DNA of 64,000 nucleotides from Thecamonas trahens ATCC 50062 (lineage: Eukaryota; Apusozoa; Apusomonadida; Apusomonadidae): contig NW_013657668.1 in the NCBI RefSeq assembly GCF_000142905.1, forward strand, positions 415,469-479,468, given 5' to 3'. Position numbers and translations under genes: made by a program. Below the pieces are notes generated by a model. The model ran no database searches and was not told where the DNA came from. It worked only from the letters and a program-made list of their open reading frames with translations. Of the stretch, positions 55,294 to 64,000 are shown in pieces (positions within the stretch are counted from its first letter, which is position 1; the number at the start of each line of letters is the position of its first letter).

Positions 55294-56581
55294 CATCAGA
55301 GCACAAACTGAGCACAACTTGGTGTTATTTTTTGTGTGGCATTGTTTCGTCCTTGCGGAGAAATGAGCTTCGATTCGATGCTCACTCGGCCTCACCGAGC
55401 GACGTAGTGTGACGTCTTCATCATTTGGATCTACTTTGACGGCCAACCGCAAAGCCGTCGAGGATGCGACTATATGCAACCACTTCTCTCCGCTATCAAG
55501 TCTCATGTCGTCTGGACCATTCCACTACCGCCGCTTCCATCGCAGTGGCAAGTCGTACCGAACGATGAACGCCAACAACGACGTCAACGTACGCCAGCTG
55601 CGGTCGTCCCTCACTGTGCGCACCGCACCGTATTGTTGCTCGTATGATGGCGGTGATGATGTGTGTGACATGCAGGTGAAGAGCCTGGAGGTGGTGGCAA
55701 AGTGGAAGATGATGTATGCAGCCGACACCATCCCGGTCCCTTGTTTGGGCTCGTCGGATCTCCCGCCTCTCGCCGGTATTTCTTTCCGGAGGGCTTTTGC
55801 ACGCCAGTGTCACTCACCGTATCGGTGAAGCCCCAGGTTGTTTGCGACACTCTCACTTTGCCTTCACCTGACTTGTTCAGCAAGCAGTCCATGTCCACGT
55901 CCACTTGCATCCCGCCGAACACACCGAGCTCTCGAGTAGCGGCAGGCCGAGATGCAATCAACAACCAGTACGATCCAACCGCCGTCATCGGGCGAATTGT
56001 ACCTGCCCAGCCGCCTCCACCACCACCATTACCGCCTTTAGCCTGACCAGCTTGTGCACAATCTCGATCTCGCCGACTTGCTGCTTGCTACTGCTACATA
56101 AACCATGCGGTGTACTCGACTCGCGATGACCGATGCCATCACTTTGGCAGGCAGGTAATGGTAGGCATGAAGTGCGTCCTTTACCTTTGTGGTCTGCAGT
56201 GCGCGTGTAGCTCGGCCGCAGGGTCGGTATAGCTGCGGTTTGCGACACGGGGCAGCTCCTGCAGGTACACTTTGAGAAAACGCGCACATCTGTCCTCCTC
56301 ACGCGCCTGTCCTCCTTACTCCCTCGCATCCGGCTCTTCCCACAGCTAGCAGCCTCTCCCAGCCCCTTGTGCACTCTCCCATCCAATCTGAGTCGTATAC
56401 TCGCAGTATGTCGCGCTCTACCTCTGCCCAGCACCGGTAGCAGGCATGTCGCATTCGACGGGGCATACAGCGTTGTTCGGTGAGCGAGTGACAATCGCCG
56501 AAACCGACCAGTCCACACAGCTAACGCACCCCCTCCCAATCCCCTCCCCTCTCCTCTCCTCGTACGCCGGGAACAGAGACC
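55294..56581. other. Intergenic region; no supportable gene
   Basis: About 1.29 kb. Several short open frames occur on both strands (for example 55409-55828 plus, 55611-55988 minus), but none has a domain, good codon pattern or splice support. A minus-strand GTACGA site near 55553 could be a donor of an unrecognised spliced gene. Confidence 0.4.
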
Positions 56582-57523
56582 ATGCGCCAGCTGCTTGGTT
56601 ACACAGGCTTTGACTCGAGCTCTGGGAGCGCGGGCATGGCGTGGGCAGGAGGCTTTGTGGGCTTTGGACTCTTGTTCGTCCTCGTCCTTGTCGGTCAGCA
56701 CCTGCACCCGGCTTCCCCCTCGCGAGTCCTTGTCGGCTACGCTACAGGCATGGTGGGCGTGCTTGCTATCGGCCTGGCTGCTGCGGGAGTGACGCATGGC
56801 TCGTATCCGGATGAAGCTAACAACTCGGCTGGGTGGGCGGTCTTCTGGAGGCTGGCCACGGTGTGTGTTGGCTCGGCTGGCGCAGCTGCTCTTCCACTCG
56901 CGAGTCACCTCGTCTGGCCGTTCCCGCCTATCTCGCTCTCTGCCCGCCCGTTCTCTGCTCCGCTCCGTGCATGGCTCCCGCTGGCGGCGGCGGGTCTTGT
57001 GGCGGTTGTCCATGGCGTGGCCCAGATGGTGGATCCCATGGCGGGCGTCGCGGGTGCGGTGCTCCTCGTTGGGGCCGCCGCCCTCGCAGCTGCTGCGGTA
57101 TGGTCGCTCGTGGCTCCGCTGTGCTGTCCTCGCCTAGCGCCAGGCTTCCACTGCTGGCTCCGGGTGAGTCCGCTGCTTGCCGTGGCGCTGTGGATGATGG
57201 CCGGCACGATTTTCCGCGCCGTACTGCAGGCCGACTGCGACGGCGAGGTCGCAGACGACTGCCCGCTCTCTGCGTCGTTCAACCACAATGCGCTCGCATA
57301 CCTCTTCCTTCTCCTTGCCGAGCTCTCGCTCGTCCCACTTGCAGTTGTCCTCTACCTCCAGCGCGCCCCCATCGTCTGGGTCTCCGGCGCCGACGCCGGC
57401 GTGCCGTTCAAGCCCAAGCGGGCGCGCCGTTCGCGAGCAAGCTCCTCCTCCGACCTATCCTCCAACGAGTCCTCGTCCGACGAAACATCGTACTTGGCAT
57501 CCAACGACAGCGCCCTTTGGTGA
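56582..57523 (+). CDS. Multi-pass membrane protein, about seven helices (hypothetical)
   Basis: 313 residues from the ATG at 56582. Hydrophobic segments: FVGFGLLFVLVLVGQHL, ATGMVGVLAIGLAAAGV, a third near ATVCVGSAGAAALPLA, WLPLAAAGLVAVVHGVA, AVLLVGAAALAAAAVWSL, SPLLAVALWMMAGTIF and LAYLFLLLAELSLVPLAVVL. Short loops carry THGSYPDEANNS and the Cys-rich DCDGEVADDCPL. The C-terminus is cytosolic-type, basic then Ser-rich (KPKRARRSRASSSSDLSSN). The motif FNHNALAYLF before the last helix is distinctive. No family is assigned. Function could be transport, lipid chemistry or receptor. Confidence 0.7.
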   Translation: MRQLLGYTGFDSSSGSAGMAWAGGFVGFGLLFVLVLVGQHLHPASPSRVLVGYATGMVGVLAIGLAAAGVTHGSYPDEANNSAGWAVFWRLATVCVGSAGAAALPLASHLVWPFPPISLSARPFSAPLRAWLPLAAAGLVAVVHGVAQMVDPMAGVAGAVLLVGAAALAAAAVWSLVAPLCCPRLAPGFHCWLRVSPLLAVALWMMAGTIFRAVLQADCDGEVADDCPLSASFNHNALAYLFLLLAELSLVPLAVVLYLQRAPIVWVSGADAGVPFKPKRARRSRASSSSDLSSNESSSDETSYLASNDSALW

Positions 57524-57929
57524 TGACGACAACAACACCAACGCTGGTCGTGCTGCGCCACCTTTGAGCGTCGTAAACATGCAAAACAAGGCACACAGCC
57601 CAAATGGAAGAAATGGAATGTCGCCTTTGGTTGTATGCCCCCTAAAAGCCACTAAGATGTCACATTTACTCTGCCGGCTTTGAGGCTGCCATTTCGCCAA
57701 CAACCATTTTCTTGGATCACCAATGCCAAACATCATGCCAACTTTGCTCAGCCCTCTAGTGGCAGCTCCATGTGCTGAGCGCGTTGTCGCCTAGCAACGC
57801 GGCGCCCGAGTCGGACCAGCCAACTTGGGTGACTTCCCCAACCTCGCCGACGGCCACCCACCTTCCTTCACCACCACCCACCCCTCCACCACCACGACCG
57901 CCACACCTACACCCGCGTGCAACCTAACC
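57524..57929. other. Intergenic; C/A-rich leader before the WW-CaaX gene
   Basis: 406 bp. The last 90 bp are CCACC-rich and run in the frame of the next gene without an ATG, so they are probably 5' UTR. Nothing else is recognised. Confidence 0.5.
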
Positions 57930-59192
57930 ATGGAGGAGCTCGACGCGTTTGTCAACCACGTCGCCGGGGAGAACGGGTGGACGGAAGACCAGACCAAGGA
58001 CGTGGTGGTCATTCTCGTCCGCGAGGGCGTCAACTCGCTCTATGACCTCACATGCATGCATGAGATCGACTGGAGGGACATGGGCCTCCCTGTTGTCATG
58101 CGTCGCCATCTCATGACTGCTCTGCAGCAACTTGTCGCTGCAAAGGGCCCGCTGCCCAAGCCATACCTCACCACGCCGCTGCCCTCGCCTCGCGCAGATG
58201 ACCCCACGCCGCTCATCCCCATCGCTCGCCCGGCTACAGCCGCCACAGCCGCCACGGGCGCCGCCGCCGCCGGCCCGAGCCCGAGCCCGGTCTCGGCCCC
58301 AGCTCCAGCCACCTCGACCGCAACTCCGCCCATCTCCGCCATCGGATCCGTCCAGAACGCGTCGGCCCCGTCGCATCCGCTCGCGCGCTCTGCTGCTGCA
58401 GCCGAGCCTGCTCCAGCGGCTGGTGGCGCCGAGGACGAGACGGTGGCGCTGATTGCGGCAGTCTCGGCTTCGCTCTCGGCCGACGGTGCTGCTGACGACA
58501 ACAATCAAGACGACGAGGCGCAAGCGTCCGAGTCGGGCTCGACGCCGCGGGTCGTCCCGTCGACTCCGCCGGCCATCCGCGCGCCCTCGCACGTCGACGT
58601 CTTTGCTGACGATGGGGAGGACTCGTGGCAGCCCGACGTCCACTCCCACGTCGCTGCAGAGGGCGGCGTCCTCCGTGACGCCGGCCACGGCACCACCCTC
58701 GGCGAGGTCTCGGAGCCCGCCGTCTCGCCCCCGCCCGATGCCGCGCAGCCGGCTGTGGCCAAGGCCAAGGCCAAGACCAAAACCAAGACCAAGATCAAGA
58801 CCAAGAGCCGCAAGAAGCGCTCCAAGTCGCGGACCAACTCGGCCACGTCCGACGCGCCGCTTCCCGACGGCTGGGAGGTCAAGATCGATGCCAACACAGG
58901 CCGCAAGTATTATGTCGACCACGTCAACCGCAAGACCCAGTGGAAGCGGCCGACAGCAGCCAGCCCCGCCCCGGCGCCCGCACCCGCGCCCGCGCCCGCT
59001 CCGGCGCCTGCCCCTTCCCCCGCTCCGGCGCCCGCATCCAACCCCACCCCGGCTCCGACTCCGGCGCCCGCGCCTGCGCCTGCGCCTGCGCCTGCGCCCG
59101 CACCGCCGCCGCGCACCAACTCGGTTGCGCAACCGCCCACCGGCGAGAACACCCCCACTACCGACGAGGACGAGGGCTGCGTCATCATGTAA
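57930..59192 (+). CDS. WW-domain protein with C-terminal CaaX prenylation signal
   Basis: 420 residues from the ATG at 57930. The N-terminal 65 residues form a SAM-like helical unit ([40 protein letters not shown]). A Pro/Ala/Ser linker, a [20 protein letters not shown] basic stretch and one WW domain ([20 protein letters not shown], with the second Trp in TQWKRP) follow near residues 310-345. An Ala-Pro dipeptide array (PAPAPAP) then leads to the end, [12 protein letters not shown] is a good CaaX box, with Met favouring farnesylation, and the upstream Lys-rich stretch could be an extra membrane contact. WW domains bind Pro-rich partners. A membrane-anchored adaptor is inferred. Confidence 0.8.
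   Translation: MEELDAFVNHVAGENGWTEDQTKDVVVILVREGVNSLYDLTCMHEIDWRDMGLPVVMRRHLMTALQQLVAAKGPLPKPYLTTPLPSPRADDPTPLIPIARPATAATAATGAAAAGPSPSPVSAPAPATSTATPPISAIGSVQNASAPSHPLARSAAAAEPAPAAGGAEDETVALIAAVSASLSADGAADDNNQDDEAQASESGSTPRVVPSTPPAIRAPSHVDVFADDGEDSWQPDVHSHVAAEGGVLRDAGHGTTLGEVSEPAVSPPPDAAQPAVAKAKAKTKTKTKIKTKSRKKRSKSRTNSATSDAPLPDGWEVKIDANTGRKYYVDHVNRKTQWKRPTAASPAPAPAPAPAPAPAPAPSPAPAPASNPTPAPTPAPAPAPAPAPAPAPPPRTNSVAQPPTGENTPTTDEDEGCVIM
58960..59110 (+). repeat. GCCCCG/GCGCCC-type hexamers encoding (Ala-Pro)n
   Basis: Degenerate Ala-Pro codon pairs over about 150 bp between the WW domain and the CaaX box. Synonymous variation between units suggests selection on the peptide. Confidence 0.85.
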
Positions 59193-59214
59193 CACCCAAC
59201 GCCAGGTCGTCCGT

Positions 59215-61950
59215 TTACTGTCTCGCCTCGCGGCGGTTAACCTCCTCCATCAGCTGCAGCTTAACGTCGAGCGAGAGCGCAGGATCGTCAATAAAGTCGT
59301 AGGCGGCAGCAGCAGCAGCGGCGCGGGCGGCCTGCTCCTGCGCCACCAGGCGTCGGGCCTGGAACTGGTTCGCCCGCCGCTCGAGCGCCTCCGCCCGGGC
59401 GTACCACCGCGGCGAGTGCGGCGGCGGGAGTGTCGAGTCGAGCGCGGACATCCGCTCGCGCCGCTCTCGCTCCATGTCGCGGACGGCAGCCCGCCGCGCC
59501 AGCGCGCGTAGCACGTCCTCGTTCACCTCGGTCCGAGAGTCACGGGCGATGCGGAAGACGCACTCGGCCTCGGCGGCGGCAGCAGCAGTAGCCCGGGCCT
59601 CGGCCCGATGGTACGTCTCGAGCTCGGCCGCTTGCTGCGCGCGCTCGCTGCGAGCGAGCTCGGCCGCCGCGCGCGCCTCGGCGCCCGCCGCTAGCCGCTG
59701 CAACTGGCTGTGAACGTCGCCAAACTCGGCACCAAACGAGGCTGCGGCCTGCATGTGCGATCGTGGTGAAAGGACCGAGGCCTCGGCGACGCCGGTCGAG
59801 TAGAGCTGTCCTGCCCGCGCTCGGCTCCCTGCCACGGCGAGCTGCTCTTGGACGCTTGCGTGTGCTGCGAGAGCGCTCCGCTCGGAGCGAGCGACCTCCA
59901 TCGCGGCAACGGCGGCCGCACGGCCGCGCACGCGTTCAAGCTCCTCGATCACCGCTGTATGATTCGCGGCTGCCGCAACCTCGGCACGACTGGTCTCCGC
60001 GGCGCGGATGGCGGCAGCGCGCGAGGCGGCTGCCTCGTTGCAAGCGGCGTCAGCCGCCGCCGCATGGGCGTCGACGCGCCGCTTCCGCTCAGCCTCGGCG
60101 GCATGGCGAACACTCAACCGCTCTGCACGCGTCACTAGCTCTTCGCGCGATCGCGAGAGGGAGAGGCCTGCCGCTGGGGCCTGGTTGCGCTCGGCAACCC
60201 GCCGCGCGAGCTCGCGGACGGCCTCGGCTGACTGAGCCACTGGGTGCGGCCCACCCTCGCCCGAGTATATCCGGCGGAGCTGCTCAGACTCGATGGCTTC
60301 CAGAGCCTCGGCCTGTGCGGCCCGACGTTCGAGCGTGGCCACCAGCTCGGCGCGCGAGGCCATGGCCACTCGTGCCTGTCGCTCGGTCTCGGCCATTTGC
60401 ACCGCGAGCGCGCTGAGCTCGGCGCGGGCCGACGCCTCTTGCGCGTCGAGCTCCGCGAGCCTGCGCGCTTGCTCGGCGTCCATGGCGCGGGTGGCATAGG
60501 CCTGGCCGGCGGCACGGAGAAGTGCCTCGGCGGTCTCGGCATCAAGCGTCTTTGGTGGATGGGCCTCCGCCAGCCTGCGTGCTTGCTCGGCATCCATGGC
60601 GTTGCGGGCGGCGTTACGAGCGGCGCAACGCGCGGCGTCGGCGGCAGCGGACGAGCCGATTTCCTCAGCCACCCGTCGCTCCCGCTCGGCTTCCATGGCG
60701 GCGATAGCCTCAGCTCCGGCCTCGGCACGTGCCGCCTCTTCCTCCTCAAACACCTCGCGGAGGCGGCGCAGGCGCTCCTCTTCGGCGGCGATGGTAGCGG
60801 CGCGGGCGGCGGCGGCGCGGGAGACGTCTTCGCGGAGCTGGAGCGCGGCGTCGTCCATGGCCGGGCCGCTGTCCTCGGCCTCGCGACGTGCCTGCTCGGC
60901 GTCAGCGCGGCGGAGTACATAAAGCCGCCCCGCCGTTCGCTCGATCTCCTCCAGCAGCGCGGTAGACATTGAGCGCGAGCCGGCGGCACGGATCTTCGAC
61001 TCGACGGCGGCGGCGGCCTCGGCATCGTAGAGCTTGCGGGCGGCGCGGCGGTTGACGGCCGAAACAAGGTCGTGGCGGACGAGCTCGGCGCCTGGAACCT
61101 CGTTCTCGCGGGCGAGTCTGAGCTCATCCGACTCGACGCGACGGAGCTGCTCGGCAGCGGCTTGGGCATCGGCCACGGCCTGGGCCCGACGGCGGACGAG
61201 CTCGTCCTGAGCCGCCGCCTTGGCGTCGGCTGCCAGCCGTCGCTCGCGCTCAGCTTCGGCATCGGCATCGGCAGCCGCCGCCGCCGCAGCGCGCTCGTTG
61301 GCGTCAGCCTCGAGCGCATCGCGGATCCGCTCCTCACGTACCGCCTCGTCTTGCATGCGGCGGAAAACCTCGGACGACTTGCGGACAAGTTCGGCCTTGA
61401 CCTCGGGCTCGAGGGCGGGAAGATCGACCGAGTCGACGTCGGCAGCGGCACGGACCCGACGATTGGCCTCGGACAGCGCAGCACGCGAGGCCCACATGGC
61501 ATTGGCCTTGCGCACCAGCTCCTCCTTCATGTCCCAGTGCGAGTCATCCGAGTCTCGGGCTTCGAGAACGGTGTCCAGATCGGACTCGGCCATGCGCCGC
61601 TCGCGCTCAATCTCGGCATCCAGCCGGGCCCGCAAGCGGCTCGCCTTTTCCTTCAACTCGTGCTCGACGACCGAGGCGAGCGGAGAGACTCCATCTGGAG
61701 GGGCAGACGAGGGCGTGTCGAGCCGGCGTTGCCGCTCGCGATCCATGGCAGCTGCCACGGCCTCGCGATTCCAGTCCCGCCAGGCATCATCGACCTTATC
61801 GAGCAGCTCCCGTTCCACCAGAATGGTCTGCTTGAGTCGCAGGCGCAGGTCCTTATACAGCGCATCAAGCGCAAGTCGTTGTCCTTGAACCAGTCGCAGT
61901 TGGTCGTACACAGCTTCCAGCGCAGCAGCTGCAGGTGTGGGGGATTCCAT
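59215..61950 (-). CDS. Large repetitive coiled-coil protein (novel repeat)
   Basis: 911 residues from the ATG at 61950. Almost entirely helical, with strong Ala/Glu/Arg bias. A degenerate unit of roughly 35-45 residues recurs: an ELVRxxA start, an Ala/Arg-rich helix, then DAExxRRxAE. Clear instances of the last motif are DAEIERERRMAES, DAEAERERRLAAD, DAEQARREAED, DAEQARRLAEAH, DAEQARRLAELD and AAEAERKRRVDA. Examples of the first are ELVRRRAQAV, ELVRHDLVSA, ELVTRAERLS and ELVATLERRA. This looks like a rod or filament-forming structural protein, perhaps of flagellar root or cortex; that role is a guess. No known family is recognised. It ends 22 bp from the convergent WW-CaaX gene. Confidence 0.8.
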   Translation of the reverse strand: MESPTPAAAALEAVYDQLRLVQGQRLALDALYKDLRLRLKQTILVERELLDKVDDAWRDWNREAVAAAMDRERQRRLDTPSSAPPDGVSPLASVVEHELKEKASRLRARLDAEIERERRMAESDLDTVLEARDSDDSHWDMKEELVRKANAMWASRAALSEANRRVRAAADVDSVDLPALEPEVKAELVRKSSEVFRRMQDEAVREERIRDALEADANERAAAAAAADADAEAERERRLAADAKAAAQDELVRRRAQAVADAQAAAEQLRRVESDELRLARENEVPGAELVRHDLVSAVNRRAARKLYDAEAAAAVESKIRAAGSRSMSTALLEEIERTAGRLYVLRRADAEQARREAEDSGPAMDDAALQLREDVSRAAAARAATIAAEEERLRRLREVFEEEEAARAEAGAEAIAAMEAERERRVAEEIGSSAAADAARCAARNAARNAMDAEQARRLAEAHPPKTLDAETAEALLRAAGQAYATRAMDAEQARRLAELDAQEASARAELSALAVQMAETERQARVAMASRAELVATLERRAAQAEALEAIESEQLRRIYSGEGGPHPVAQSAEAVRELARRVAERNQAPAAGLSLSRSREELVTRAERLSVRHAAEAERKRRVDAHAAAADAACNEAAASRAAAIRAAETSRAEVAAAANHTAVIEELERVRGRAAAVAAMEVARSERSALAAHASVQEQLAVAGSRARAGQLYSTGVAEASVLSPRSHMQAAASFGAEFGDVHSQLQRLAAGAEARAAAELARSERAQQAAELETYHRAEARATAAAAAEAECVFRIARDSRTEVNEDVLRALARRAAVRDMERERRERMSALDSTLPPPHSPRWYARAEALERRANQFQARRLVAQEQAARAAAAAAAYDFIDDPALSLDVKLQLMEEVNRREARQ

Positions 61951-63059
61951 GGCCGTTGTCGGTGCGGGTCAGTCAGGTGCTTCCAGTCTCTCCGGCCCCA
62001 GCCCACACAGACGAGATCATGGATCGTTGATGGTGCAGCGAGCAGCAGTGATGATGGGGGCTGGAGATTGCCTCACGCCTGGAGGATGGACAACAGGTCG
62101 ATGATGCGGTGTGGTGTGGTGATTGGGGAGAAGGTCGAGTGTGATGGGCTGGGGGAGGAGGGGTATTTTTGACGGATGATCATTGATGTAAAAGTGCACC
62201 GCGGGAAGAGATGGGAAGCGTGATGGAGATCGAGTTGGCATCAGAGTTGTGTGTGTGTGTGTGAGTGGTGTGTAGTGGGGGAGTGGAGGGGGGGATGGGG
62301 ATGGGAGTGGGAGGAGCTGATCTGGGGAGGATGGTGGATGGGTCTGGCGAGGATGCGCGGTTGGTGGTAGTTGCAGTTGACGAGCAGAAAAGGGCTGATG
62401 ATGATGATGACGATGAGATTGGGCCTGACGGAGGAATTAGGATCAGGAAGCAATACATCGGTGTGCTCAATGAGCAACTTCTACTTGCCTACCACGTACA
62501 ACACTAATGCATGCATTTGTGGCGCCGTCAGCGGCCCGATGCACAAGGCAATACTGTGTGGTGACCAGAGACAACCAGGCGGCGGACCATGATCAAATGG
62601 CACGCCATCCATCCTCTTCCCTCACCCACTGCAGCGGATGGCCGACCAGGTTACGGAGCGTAAGGCTGCAGTGAGCAACACAGCTCTCCACCACGACGCG
62701 GATACCCACTGTCCGAAGAGAGTGACCAACAGAGCACACAAGAGTCTGTTCATTCATACCTCAGGCGTTACCTGCATCCACACAGCCTGCCAGAGTGTGC
62801 CATGTACGCCGACGAGGGGGGAGGATGGGCTGGGCGAGGGGAGGTGGAAGGGGGCGAGGGGAGGGGGGGGGTGGGAAGGGGGTGGGAAGGGGGTGGGAAG
62901 GGGGGGAGGGAGACTCGGGAGACTCACGTCATAGACTGAATGTGATGGTTGGATGGTGTGGCTGCTGACTGATCTGATGGCTGGTGGGCTGATTGCGACT
63001 GATGTGATGGCTGATGGCTATGTGGCGGCGACTGTTCGGGTGGCCTCATCTGGTGGTGG
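61951..63059. other. Intergenic region; may hold the first exon of the next gene
   Basis: About 1.1 kb with a GT run (about 62248-62262), G-rich repeats (about 62850-62915) and no supported protein. A possible first exon of the next gene is the ATG at 62638 followed by a GTAAGG site 22 nt later; joined to an acceptor near 63151 it would keep the frame. This is weak evidence. Confidence 0.35.
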
Positions 63060-63977
63060 GTGGCCTCATCTGCTGGGCCGAATACTGCTTGGGAGGGTAG
63101 GCCTCACAACAATCGCGGCGTGCAAAAGGCGTCTGCCCGGACAGGTAGAGATCGTGGCGGCAAGTCGCGGAAGGGCGGCCTCTCGCGCGACGAGCAGCGC
63201 AAGAAGAAGGCCATGATTCACCGCTCCGCCAATCGGTTTGTGTCCGAAAAGGAAAAGGCGGCCGCCAAGCGGAAGCGCGCCACCATCATCTCGTACACTC
63301 GCTCGCTGGAGAAGGATGCGCGCGCCGACAAGCGCCGCAAGAACGACCCCGTCGCCGCCAAGTCGCGCTCGTTCTACGACGCGTACTTTAACGGCGAGAT
63401 CGACGACGATGACGGCGCCGGCGCTGGTCCCAGCCGCGGCAAGACGGCCGGAAAGTCGAACAACAGCGGCGCCAGTGCTGACAACACGGCCGCCGACGAC
63501 GACAAGGCCCTTCGGAAGCGGCTGCGCGAGCTGCGCGAGAAGCGTGCCGCGCGCGCCGAAGAGTACAAGCGCCGCAAGGCGCCCGGTACCCGCCGCCGCA
63601 CCGATCCGTACCGGAAGGCCCGACTCGAGTACGAGGCGAAGCTCCAGGAGGAGAAGATAGCCAAGGACGCCGCTCTGGCTGCGGCCAAGGTTCGTGCCGA
63701 AGCCCGCACTGCCGCCCTTGCCAAGCGCTCTGCACGCGCCAAGCGCTTCCGCCGCACTACCAAGAGCGGCCAGCCCTTTGTCGCCGACATGATCACCGGC
63801 ATCATGGCAAAGCTTGACCCGACCGGCAAGTACGCGCCGCCTTCCTCCTCCGCGCCCACCCGCCGCCTCCCCAACCCTGACGATCTCTCATCCTCATCCT
63901 ACGAGGACAGCGACGATGACGATGGCGATGACGATGACGACGACGACGATGCCTCTGCCTCGTCGTCCTCCGCATAG
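63060..63977 (+). CDS. Basic, Lys/Arg-rich protein, FYV7/TAP26 rRNA-processing-like (5' end uncertain)
   Basis: The frame opens after a stop at 63012 and has no ATG until MIHRS at 63212, so the start must lie in an upstream exon or at a non-ATG; the given start is only the frame's first GTG. The body is Lys/Arg-rich helix (EKEKAAAKRKRATIISYTRS, KALRKRLRELREKRAARAEE, RLEYEAKLQEEKIAKDA). It ends in KRFRRTTKSGQPFVADMITGIM, resembling the K-KGQP-M-x-LLxKI ending of FYV7 or TAP26-type ribosome-biogenesis proteins. An acidic Asp/Ser tail closes the protein. Nucleolar function is inferred from this motif and composition. Confidence 0.6.
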   Translation: MASSAGPNTAWEGRPHNNRGVQKASARTGRDRGGKSRKGGLSRDEQRKKKAMIHRSANRFVSEKEKAAAKRKRATIISYTRSLEKDARADKRRKNDPVAAKSRSFYDAYFNGEIDDDDGAGAGPSRGKTAGKSNNSGASADNTAADDDKALRKRLRELREKRAARAEEYKRRKAPGTRRRTDPYRKARLEYEAKLQEEKIAKDAALAAAKVRAEARTAALAKRSARAKRFRRTTKSGQPFVADMITGIMAKLDPTGKYAPPSSSAPTRRLPNPDDLSSSSYEDSDDDDGDDDDDDDDASASSSSA

Positions 63978-64000
63978 CGCAGTACACCTCCCCCCCCCCC

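Overview
This is a 64-kb piece of a gene-dense, high-GC nuclear genome from a free-living protist. It is clearly eukaryotic: it encodes cytosolic ribosomal protein eS17, proteasome beta-2, a Prp40 splicing factor, a formin, a copine, LIM and WW proteins, and a dynein-assembly factor. Genes have few, short introns. PINCH (integrin adhesion) next to flagellar genes (DNAAF4-like, LRRC43-like) suggests a flagellate near the animal/fungal/amoeba lineages. An apusomonad such as Thecamonas would fit, but that is an inference and not shown by the sequence. A 100-N assembly gap lies at 11985-12084.

Layout, left to right. 0-12 kb: a TBC-TLDc protein running in from the left edge, a rhomboid protease, an LRRC43-like protein and a very large CAP-Gly/formin fusion. 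12-25 kb: Sfi1-like centrin-binding-type protein, two-domain AAA ATPase, LYRM2-like mitochondrial protein, mitochondrial tRNA thiouridylase, a Golgi-type glycosyltransferase, a leishmanolysin-like ectodomain fused to a multi-pass membrane region, and a SEC14-like protein. 25-37 kb: 13-bp minisatellite, eS17, a QCR8-like subunit, a type I membrane protein, ankyrin and TPR proteins, proteasome beta-2, PINCH, and a PhyH-type dioxygenase. 38-52 kb: Prp40, DNAAF4-like, Kish/TMEM167B, a TDP2-like phosphodiesterase, a leucine-rich-repeat protein, copine, a degenerate region and acetoacetyl-CoA synthetase. 52-64 kb: a looser, locally lower-GC stretch with small hypothetical genes, a 7-TM-like protein, a WW protein ending in a CaaX box, a repetitive coiled-coil protein and a nucleolar-type basic protein.

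Genes are independent eukaryotic transcription units, not operons. Convergent neighbours often end within 3-23 bp of each other, and one pair shares its stop codons. Eight introns can be placed by conserved protein matches across the junction. Seven of the eight use a GTACG donor where most eukaryotes have GTAAG.

At least three conserved genes (LRRC43-like, DNAAF4-like, acetoacetyl-CoA synthetase) are broken by what looks like one missing base in or beside a homopolymer, and a fourth (leishmanolysin-like) by a one-base shift outside a homopolymer. Sequencing error is the likeliest explanation, so each of these is annotated as one gene with a break.

Points of most interest: the CAP-Gly plus formin fusion, the GTACG donor consensus, the leishmanolysin relative with an altered zinc motif on a polytopic membrane anchor, the WW protein with a prenylation signal, and a LYRM2-like frame joined to a AAA ATPase frame across a single TAG.
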